This document shows, in pieces, positions 55,435-64,000 of a stretch of DNA of 64,000 bases. The stretch comes from Manis javanica. Its lineage: Eukaryota; Chordata; Mammalia; Pholidota; Manidae. The stretch spans positions 23,081,501 through 23,145,500 of the forward strand of contig NC_133157.1 of the NCBI RefSeq assembly GCF_040802235.1, given 5' to 3'. Each line of letters opens with the position of its first letter. Within the stretch, counting starts at the first letter, position 1. A program made the translations under genes and the position numbers. Under the pieces are notes generated by a model, which was given only the letters and a program-made list of their open reading frames with translations, was not told the DNA's origin and did not search any database.

Positions 55435-57585
55435 ATTAGGAAAACACCTTCAACATTTGAATGAATAATTCTCACTTACTATCCCTATAGCCTTTTGTAC
55501 ACAGTAGAAGGTAACGTGCCCATGACTCTTTTTATGCCCCCCTCAGCCTTCCTCACTGTATGGAGGTTACCTGATGCCAGGGGCTGGGGCAGACACTTTG
55601 GTTCTCCTCCCATCAGCCACTTCTTTCTTCTTCTTTGCCAGTAGGACTTATCTTATTGCCCAGAATATAGTCACTTGGCCATGCTTAGCTGTAAGGAAAG
55701 CTGGAAAATACAGTCTTTTAAGTAGAACATTTCTGCCCTTCATAAAAGTTGGGTTTTATTGATAAAAAGGAGGTGAGTTTGGATATGGGGTAGGAAGTTT
55801 TAGATATCGGGTATTGTAAGATGCAGGGTACTTTAAAAAAATATAAATTTAAATACCTTTAGGAAGGGCACATTCTCCAGTCTCCTTTCTCCTTTTTCTC
55901 TTTAACCTCGCCCAATTCACACGTATGTCTTTCCTGTAGGCATTGAATTTAGAACCTGACAAAAACCTCTGTGGAGGCAGCATCCTCCTTTCTTCTTCTG
56001 ACAGTTCCCTCTTTGGGGGTAAGAGTGGGTTCTACTCACTTTGCACCTGCAGGAGGCTCCCAACCACTGCTGAAGATCTGGAAATGAAGCTCTAACCCCC
56101 TGGAAAGTGGTCCCCTTAAATTTGTGCTTGCCCCATCCTTGCTTTATAAAGCATTTTTCTATCTTACCAGGTTCCTCTCACATATTTAAAACACGCTTCA
56201 ATGTGATTTTTCACTTCATTTTCAGGAAAATGCCTATTGAGAAAGGTGGGGTAGAGGTACTTGCATGCCTATTGCATTTGCCTGGAAACTCTTAAGTGAC
56301 CTAATGTTTTACTTCAAATAGAAATGCATCAAACCCCCACGGGTGCGGTGTCTGCTGTGTTACCTAGCTGCAGGTGATAAAGCAACTACAGATGGAAGCT
56401 AGCTTCAGTCTCTCCACTTCCTTCAGGGTGAACTGACTTGGGTCTTTGTTTTAGGTGGTGTGGTTGTTGATATGATTGGTCCATTTGCGGAGAAGATCCA
56501 TGCAACCTGAGCAAGCTGTTAGTTTAAAACTATTCTTGAAAAATATTTTTATTACCTATTTATTTTAACTTTTCCCAGCAGTTTCTCTGATTCTTGGGAA
56601 GGCTTTCACTAAATTCAGGGATTTAGTGAAATCTGGACAATTTTCAAAGACTTTTCTAGTTGTTTTCACAGGAAATGTAAGAGCAAATATTTAATTTTGT
56701 TATTTTCAAGTATTTAAGGAAAACACATATGGTGTAGAAATAGGTAAGAAAGTTCAAGTGAACGAATAAATAAATAAAAAACAAATAAATGAAGATAAAA
56801 AATCAGAAAATGAGTCATTTCTTGTTGTTTTACTGGAATCCAGTTAATACCAGCCATGCTTACCATTTGTTATTTGAAGTTTTACTTTCTCTTGGTGGCA
56901 CGATTGCTTGATAGGCTGGCACCTAGGGCAGGCCTTTTAGTGACCAGCACAGAGGTAAAAACAACCAGGGGTCCAGGGCATATGCATTGAATTGAATATA
57001 TATCAGCAGTAGAAAGAATTTCACTAATGGACCTAATTGATTCTTGTCTTAAAACTTTGAGGGGAACGTTATAGACTTCTGGCCATTCTGTGGTGGGAGT
57101 CAGTTTACAAGTTAATGGGCCTCACAAGTATTATTGTGATAAATTCTAGTTGTTTATGAGCTCTAAGCAGATGGTTTTGCTTTGAATGAGCATGCTTGTC
57201 TTTTCTGCACTCTGTTTATGTGTCTCTATCATGTATGTTAGAACAGGATCCAAGGTTAATAAATTATTTTGACACAGAATTGTAATCAGGAACTTTTGAC
57301 TGAAGTGGTTCTCTACAACGGTAGTATATAAAATTTTGAATTTGTGAATTAGCGAAATCCCCTTGTCATTTTCTGGGTGATAGCAGTGTCTTGTTTTAAT
57401 GAGGTGCCTTGTTGGCCTCTGGATGGTCATCGGAAAGATCATCATGCCTTTTTCTTTAGAAGGAAAGGCAATTCTTATTTTCATTCTTAATACTATCTAA
57501 AAGCAAAGCCATTCTTTGAATTAATCTTGAAATATTATTAATAATAGTCTGTTTAAAAGTAGTTTTATAATTTTATTTATATTAT
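55435..57585. other. Intergenic, no gene seen
   Basis: A 112-codon minus-strand frame at 57146-57484 has a normal-looking amino-acid mix but no homology I recognise. Otherwise no features. 56768-56795 is an AAATAAATAAATAAA-type run. Confidence 0.35.
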
Positions 57586-57589
57586 TTCA

Positions 57590-57725
57590 TAAGCCATTTT
57601 TAAATTTATTTTCTCATTTAATTTTCACAACTACCACTGAGGTAGAGATTATCCTCACCACTTTATATATGAAGTATAGGTATTCATTGCTTAGGGAGCT
57701 CACATAGCCTGCAAGGTTTCCCAGG
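57590..57725 (-). repeat. MIR fragment, antisense
   Basis: TTCTCATTTAATTTTCACAA, CACTGAGGTAGAGATTATCC, TCACATAGCCTGCAAGG. Confidence 0.6.
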
Positions 57726-57929
57726 ACTGAGGGGTTCCAGGGCAGGGTCTCTGCTGCTCCACTAGCAATAGAAGAAATGTATGATCCTTCACTGACCAGA
57801 GTATATTATGGCCTCAAAGACCTTGAAAATTCCTAGTTTATGTGACTCACAAAAGGAGATGTCTTCATTTTCATTCAGAGACATTCTAAGTATGCAGGTA
57901 ATTCCGAACAGGGTTGGGGGAGAGTTGCC

Positions 57930-58185
57930 ATCCATTTATTCATTTATTCATGCTTGATTACTCTTTGTCAGCCACTAGGGATACAGCATGGAATAAGATA
58001 GATATTGTCCTTCTTCTCTCTGGTGCTTATATTCTAGAGGAGGAGAGAGAAAATAAGTAAGTAAACATAAAGATAGACAAGTTAATTTGAAATAGTTATA
58101 GTGCCATGAAGACAATAAATAAGGCTGACATGAGTGAGGTGGTGGAGAGCATGGCTTGGTCAGGAAAGGGTTCTCTGAGGAGGTG
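57930..58185. repeat. Third copy of the 47-kb ancient repeat
   Basis: CATTTATTCATTTATTCATG, AGCCACTAGGGATACAGCAT, TGGTGCTTATATTCTAGAGG, TTCTCTGAGGAGGTGACTTG match the start of the family. Confidence 0.65.
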
Positions 58186-58194
58186 ACTTGTTTT

Positions 58195-58335
58195 GTAAAA
58201 CAAACTTTTCCATTTAAGTATAACATACAAAAAGTGCACAAGTTATAAGTGTACAGCTTGATGAATTTCTGCAAAGTGAACACACCCATGTAATCCCTAC
58301 CCAGGCCAATAAGTAGAACCAGAGGTACCCCCATG
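58195..58335 (-). mobile_element. L1M fragment, antisense
   Basis: AACATACAAAAAGTGCACAA, GTGTACAGCTTGATGAATTT, GAACACACCCATGTAATCC, a standard antisense old-L1 3' phrase set. Confidence 0.65.
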
Positions 58336-58339
58336 CCCT

Positions 58340-60185
58340 GAGGAGGTGATGCTGAATTGAGGCCTCCATGCTAAATGGGCAGCCGTGCAAAGACCTGTGT
58401 TCAGACTGTCCCAGTTAAAGAGGACAACCATTGAGAAGGCAGGGGGAAGGAGTTGGCATGTTTGGGGAACGGAAAGAAAGCCAATTTGTACCAGTCTGTT
58501 GATTTAGCACAGCAATTTTGAGTTACGTGTTTGTAATATGACTCTGCTTGGGACTGGAAGGGAAGCCACACTTTGATTATAACTGCCATCCATAATTAGT
58601 TAGGCTCTTAGGATCCCGGAGTAACTGGGAACAGAGAGTCTTGGCTGGAGATTTTATTGATCACAGTATCCACCACATGGAAGGAGGGCAATATCTCCAT
58701 CCATGCCCAGATACAGAGACTTTAACAAAGATTTTTATAACTTTCACATGACAGTAATTCTAGATTCCTGTCAATTCCATCGACCTGCTTTCACTACGGT
58801 GACCCATTCAACAAAAGAGCTCCTCCTGGCTCTGGTCTTAGATTTGGTATTTCAGAATTTCATCATGACCGTGTGCTTGAAAATCCCATTACTGAAAAAT
58901 CTGAATATAGGTCGGGTTGATTCCTAAGAAGGGATGTAGGGGAATAACAAGTATTGGGATGCACTTACATAGCCAGGGACAATAGGAATACTGGGAAGGC
59001 CATTTCACAGAAGTGTGCCACTCAAAGCAATTATACTCAGAGGCCATAATGTCAAATTGTAGCAGAGGGGACAGTCTTAGGTCTGCCTGCCCTAGTTAAA
59101 CTGTGATTCTGTTTTAACATTAGATTGTCCCACAAATATTTCCTTGAATGAACAATACTTACTCAGAACTTGACAAATGAGGACTTGGGTGAGGAGGTCC
59201 TGCCTTCACATTGGACACAAGTTAACCTACTTCAGTCCTCTTATGTCTATGCAGGTGCTGTATCCAGGGCCCCAGCAACTCGTTAAGGTGCCTTCCCCAT
59301 GATCTCAGCATGTCCATGCCATGGCACCATGGGGGCCTTGCAGGATGGGTCTGTTCCTGTGTGGGCACCACTGCTGTAACTGGGAGGCATGCGCAGGGAT
59401 CCTGCTCTGAGCCAGTCTGTGAGTGCACGTGACTTCTGCGGTTCCTCAGTGGTTGCCACCCCAGCGCTCAGGTGCCTGAGGTGTGTGAAGGATTGTCTCC
59501 TCCACGTTTGCCACACTCTGTTAGAGGGGCCGTAAGGCAGGGCTGCCCGAGCTCCAAGGTACTTCCATCGTTACTTACAGCCTTTTGCTCAACAGTTGAG
59601 TCTGGCATGAACCTAATGGGAGCTGAGTCGAGACCAATTGAAGGGGCACTTTGCTGAACTTAGAATTTTCCCATCCTTAGGGCTTTCTTGTAGCCTTAAA
59701 GGATCTTCCTTCCCTTACGAGGCTCCTTAGCTGCCCTGCATCCAGGCATTTGTCATGCCACTTCCCATCTGCCAAATGGGCCCAGGCATCCTGATCGCCC
59801 AGCCTGAACACAGCACTAGATCTTTCTGCAGGAGGCTCTGTAGCCCACTGATGGTTTACTGTAGAGGCTCAGGAATGCCTGAGTTTTCCAGCCTCTAGCT
59901 GGGGGATCCTGTCACTTTTTTTTTAAAGGTGCCCACTGCTTTTTTCTTTTCTCAACCAGCAAAATCCTCTTGTTTTGACAAGTCATGTCCCAACAAGAGT
60001 AGGCAGTGCTTGCAGTCAAACCACCTTAACATGTAAATCTCCTGGGAAGTCGTAACATTTCTCTGGCTCAGCCTTAGTGAGGAGAATGAGAGAAGGCAGT
60101 GGGCTCCCAACTGGTCACTCTGACCAAATCTCACCCTGTGTAATTTATCTGCTTGCTCAGGGCCAGTTGAGAAATCTTTCTAAAA
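58340..60185. other. Intergenic, no gene seen
   Basis: 59170-59950 is more GC-rich than its surroundings and may be old ERV-derived, but no decisive motif was found. No coding sequence recognised. Confidence 0.35.
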
Positions 60186-60189
60186 AATA

Positions 60190-60505
60190 CTGAGTCACAC
60201 CCCTGCTTTCAAAACTGTTAATGCTTGTTCATCACTTCTAGGCCAAGTTTTTTACCATGACAGACAGGGCTCTTACTGTTCCAGTGGCCACCTTACGTCT
60301 CCTGCCTCAGTTTCGCCTGCTTCCCTCTATGTCATACTCCCCAGTCACATCAGTCTACTCCAAACCTATAGCTTTGCTCATGCTGTCCCCTTTATGTGGC
60401 ATACCACTGTGTACTCCTTTTTGCCACTCAGCAAGCTACTCATCCTTTAGGCCCAGATCACGTGTTCCCCTGTAAGAAACCCTTCCCTCCTGATATCTTA
60501 GGGTG
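60190..60505 (+). repeat. L2 fragment
   Basis: CTTTCAAAACTGTTAATGCT, GCCTGCTTCCCTCTATGTCA, CTTTAGGCCCAGATCACGTG and AACCCTTCCC follow the L2 3' region. Confidence 0.65.
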
Positions 60506-60509
60506 TCTC

Positions 60510-61305
60510 CTTACTGAAGAGAGAGTCCTCAGCAGGACGTGCAGGGCCTGGCTCACCGTGTTGAAGTAGAGTCAAAGTTCTACATAGGGACTGCTTGTTC
60601 CTGAGGCCTGGTGTGCCTCTTTACAGGGTATGGATTTCTTCATTGTGAAATAAATGCATCTTTTCTCCTTATTTGGCTCCTGGGGCCCTGAGTACCATCC
60701 AGGTATATAAGGGAGTTGCCTGTTCGTGCGAGATCATCAGCCCTTCTAATCCTCCTTTGTAACTGGATTATGTTAGACTTTCCCCTGCGCCTGGAGGCTT
60801 CCTCTGGGTCTAGTTTCAAAATAAGAGAGCAATATCTTACCAACTACCTCCTCCAACCCCTGCAACAACATATTTGTTTTTGAAACAGTTTAATAGAATA
60901 ATATCGAGGGAAGAAACTGAAGCAAGAGGGGAAAAAAAACCCTCCCATACTTATAAGACAGCTAATGTACTATGTCAGAGGGCTTTCAGCAACTCCAGGA
61001 GATGTGCACCAGAACCAAAGGGGTCACTGTGCCGAGGGGTGAGTGCTGGTCTCCACTGGACAGATGATGCCCTGTTGGGCCACCCCTTATCAGTCCCCTT
61101 TAACCAAAGCCCAAGCAATTGTTAACTAACTAGGTATTAAAGCAGCAAGAGGCAGCTGCTGAGGGTGGCTGGCAGTGGGGTAGGGACAGGTGCGGTGTGG
61201 GTGAGGCGTGAGAGGGTTAAAGTCTTGGACAGTCAGAGCGGAGGCATTTAGAAATGAGCCACGTCCTCTGGCCTGTGCTGTTCATGTCCCTCCTCAGCTT
61301 AAAAG
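60510..61305. other. Intergenic, no gene seen
   Basis: Nothing recognised apart from an L2-like scrap at 61260-61305. Confidence 0.4.
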
Positions 61306-61309
61306 TCTT

Positions 61310-61580
61310 TAGTGCTACCCTTTCATAGCCACTTTCCTTCCAACCCCATTCCAGAGCCTCTGGCAACCACTAACCTATTTCCATCTCTATAATTTTGTCA
61401 TTTCAAGAATTTTATATAAGTGGAACAATACAATGTATAACCTTTTGAAAAGGACCTTTTCACTCAGCCCAATTCCCTTGTGTGTGTATATCAGTTTATT
61501 CTCTTTTATTGCTGCGTAGTATTCCATGGTATAGATGTACCACCATTTGTTTAACCATTCCACAGAAGGTTAGTACAAGG
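61310..61580 (-). mobile_element. L1M fragment, minus strand
   Basis: GAGCCTCTGGCAACCACTAA, TATATAAGTGGAACAATACA, TGCTGCGTAGTATTCCATGG, CACCATTTGTTTAACCATTC. Confidence 0.8.
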
Positions 61581-61581
61581 G

Positions 61582-61868
61582 ATCCTTGTGATGGGAGTTA
61601 TTCTGTATTTTGACTGTGGTGGTAGCCACATGAATCTATACATGTGATGAAATTTCATAGGACTAAGTACATGCACACACACAGATGAGTACTTGTAAAA
61701 TTGGTGAAGTTTGAGTAAGGTGGGTGGATAGCATCAATGTCAATATCCTAGTTGTGGTACTATACTTATAGGTCTAGAAGATGTCAGCACTGGGGGAAAC
61801 TGGATTTATCTATATTGTTTCTTACAATTGCATATGAATCTCGAGTTATCTCAAAAAAAAAAAAAAAA
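61582..61868 (+). mobile_element. L1M 3' end with A-tail, plus strand
   Basis: ATCCTTGTGATGGGAGTTAT, CTGTATTTTGACTGTGGTGG, AATGTCAATATCCTAGTTGT, then TCTCAAAAAAA with a 16-18 base A-run at 61852-61868. Confidence 0.8.
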
Positions 61869-61899
61869 GCAGTTGGTGACACTCCTTTTCTTGTGGTGC

Positions 61900-62035
61900 A
61901 AAGGATAAACCCCTTGGTCTGGAACTCCAGCCCCTTCGGTGTTCTGGCTCCACACTCATTTGCCTTCAGTCTTCTCTCTCATGACTCCAGCCAGGCTGAC
62001 TTTTCAATATTTCCCATCATACCAGACACTTTTCT
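61900..62035 (+). repeat. L2-like fragment
   Basis: AAGGATAAACCCCTTGGTCT, GTTCTGGCTCCACACTC, CTCTCATGACTCCAGCCAGG resemble the L2 3' part. Confidence 0.5.
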
Positions 62036-62039
62036 TTAA

Positions 62040-63480
62040 CGTAAAGTGTAACTTTCAAATAGAAAGGGGGTCATATCACAAAGGTCAGCTCAAAGAATTT
62101 TCACAATGTGAGCCCATCTGTGTAACCAGAACCAGATCATAGAGAAGAACATTGCCAGGATCCCGAAAGGCCCCTTCTTCCTCCCATCCTTTTATTACCA
62201 TCCAAAGGATAATTACTATCTGATTTCCATCCCTTATATGAGTTTTGCCTATTTTTGAACTTCATATAAATGAATTCATGGATTGTGTTTAACTGGCTTT
62301 TTGCTCAACATGTTGGTTAGATTTATTCATATTGCAGGCAGTAGTAGTTTGTTCATTATTATTGCTGTGTAGTATTCATTCCATTGTGTGAAAAAACTAT
62401 AATTATGCAATTTATACATGATACTGTTGGTGATTATTGGGTTGTTTACAGTTTTGGGTTATTTTAAATAGTTTTCCATGAGTGCTCTTCTATATGCTTT
62501 TTGACTCACACATGTACTCATTTCCCTTAGATAAATCCCTAGGAGTGGAATTGCTGGGAATAGGATATACATGTGTTTAGCTTTAGTAGGTACTGCCAAA
62601 TAGTTTTCCAAAGTGGTTGCACCAATTTACTTTCTTACCAGGAGTATATGAGGTTCCTGTTCTGCATCCTTGTCAATTCTTGACTTCATCAGTCTTATTC
62701 ATATTCATTTTAGTTATTCTGGTACGGTGTGTAGCAGTAATTCATTATTGAGGACTGGTTATAGGATGGTTTTCTGTTCTCCCCCACCAGCAGGAGAGTG
62801 CTGTTGCTTGTTACTCAGTGGAAGGGTACCAGGGGGGTAAAGAGTTTCCTACTTCTCTTTCCCCAGAGGCAGATGGCTGTTTCTACCCCTTCTGCAGGCA
62901 GTGGGTCTTAGCCTGGGCATTGGGAGTTGGAAGGTTGCCTACCTTTCCTCTAGCAGCTTAAGGCTTTGGCTTCTTAAAAGAGAAGATTCTGTAAAATGGG
63001 CAGGGTTTTGTGTTTGCAGGTCAATGAGGGCTGTCAGCTCTCCTACCTGCCATAGTTTTTCTTCTAAGTCCCTAGGAGAGATTGTGGAAGAGAACTTGGG
63101 AATGTGAACTCGCTTTGTGTCTGGGGCTCCCATGGATTGTTAACTGCATGCCAACCCACATTTGACTTTTAGGAATTTGTTAAAATGTTACCCCATTTCT
63201 TCTTGCCCTTTTCCTCCAAAGAGGCCCTGGCAAAGGTGCAACAGTTGTTGTGTCCTGTCTCTCTTTGGCAGGGTTGTTACTCGGAGGAATTCCAATCTCC
63301 TGAGTACCTTGTAACTTAGTACCCTGATGATTCAAGGAAAGTTATGATTTCATAGATTGTTTGGCTTTCTCTCGTTGGGGTGGGAAGTATGCTCTCTCGT
63401 GGCATTCTACCTCTCACTGTGGTTTTTAATTTGAATTTGTCCAATGGCTAATGAGTATGAGCACCTTTTAATATAATAAC
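62040..63480 (-). mobile_element. L1M, minus strand, split by an unassigned insertion
   Basis: 62040-62745 is antisense L1 (TTTTCACAATGTGAGCCCAT, TTATTGCTGTGTAGTATTC, CCTAGGAGTGGAATTGCTGG, GGTTGCACCAATTTACTTTC). It resumes at about 63410 with TCACTGTGGTTTTTAATTTG and GTCCAATGGCTAATGAGTA. The intervening 660 bases are foreign to L1. Confidence 0.75.
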
Positions 63481-63484
63481 CATA

Positions 63485-64000
63485 TCTTGCATTTATGTGC
63501 CCCACTGTCTTGGTCTGAATGCCCTTTCCTTTTATCCCTGCCTATTCCTTCAAGGGTTCTTTTGTCTTTGCATTTGTCTCTAACCACCTCTGTCTTCATC
63601 TGCCACCCCCACCAAATCTTGCTCTTTCCTCCCCTCTCCTTCCCTGGCATCTTGTAATATTTGGATTAGGAAGCTGGGGGTTGGGGGAAAGATAGGATTT
63701 TTTCCCCTAGGTTTCCACTGTTTTTCCTTATGATCAGCTAGGAGAAACGGGTGGTGGCATAATAAACAGGCAGGTGGTATAAATGCCCAGGCTGGATTTT
63801 CCCTGGGACCTACAGAGAGGAGTAGGGCACAGAGATGAGAAGGCTGCGCCTCATTTCCCCAGGGACAGTGTTTATATCTGGAAGTTTGTAGGAGGCTCAC
63901 CTCACAAATGCCCCGAAGGCCTGCTCCTAGGTTTGGTTGTGTCTTTGTTCCCTGCCAGGCCCTTTTCCTGCCTAATTGAGCCCAAATGGCTGAAAATAAG
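63485..64000. other. Intergenic to window end, no gene seen
   Basis: GGTATAAATGC at 63776 is a TATA-like string without supporting context. C/T-rich 63600-63650. No coding sequence recognised. Confidence 0.4.

Noticed and set aside
1-64000. CRISPR arrays, bacterial-type operons or tRNA/rRNA genes
   Set aside because: The repeat content and an intact mammalian gene show vertebrate nuclear DNA. No spaced direct-repeat array or tRNA cloverleaf was seen.

Overview
This is genomic DNA from a placental mammal. One end carries the 3' part of an intact, intronless testis actin-like gene (ACTL7B). The other roughly 63 kb hold interspersed repeats typical of eutherians: MIR, L2, MLT1/MaLR LTRs, MER5A-type fragments and many L1s in various states. 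I see no primate Alu, rodent B1/B2, carnivore CAN-SINE, ruminant Bov-tA or equine ERE copies, so those lineages are unlikely. The young L1 3' ends and a young non-autonomous retroposon resemble repeats I loosely associate with pangolins, but I could not verify this.

Layout. 1-1066: ACTL7B coding sequence, plus strand, 5' end cut by the window, with a short 3'UTR and a variant poly(A) signal. 1.2-8.3 kb: intergenic, with an MLT1 LTR, an ERV-like LTR that contains a perfect 16-bp hairpin, and MER5A/L2/MIR scraps. 8.3-12.5 kb: a nested cluster. Old plus-strand L1s are interrupted by a minus-strand gammaretrovirus-type solo LTR, a minus-strand L1 3' end, and a plus-strand solo LTR that itself contains a retroposon fragment and poly(A) tracts. 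12.5-22 kb: MIR, MER5A and MLT1 remnants. 22.8-24.5 kb: old L1, an MLT1 LTR and a complete young insertion of the same retroposon, with a 12-bp target-site duplication. 28.7-29.4 kb: a degraded endogenous retrovirus fragment (integrase end/env start). 32.6-33.1 kb: a DNA-transposon-like element with terminal inverted repeats.

35.8-36.7 kb: the only strong CpG island away from the gene. It has five GC boxes, a near-consensus paired MYB site and CRE-like sites. It has no recognisable gene and is the best candidate for an undescribed promoter, perhaps of a germline non-coding RNA. 38-42.7 kb: an old minus-strand L1 split by an RPL36A-type processed pseudogene and a younger 2.3-kb L1 that appear to share one target site. 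42.7-64 kb: MIR/L2/L1 fragments, copies of an unassigned ancient repeat, another minus-strand L1 at 52.6-54 kb, and an L1 split by an unassigned 660-bp insertion near the right end.

In human, ACTL7B borders a large gene-poor interval towards KLF4 on 9q31. The absence of any other gene downstream of the ACTL7B stop fits that arrangement. Nothing here forms an operon or pathway: the biology is one spermatid cytoskeletal gene, one orphan CpG island and a record of retrotransposition.
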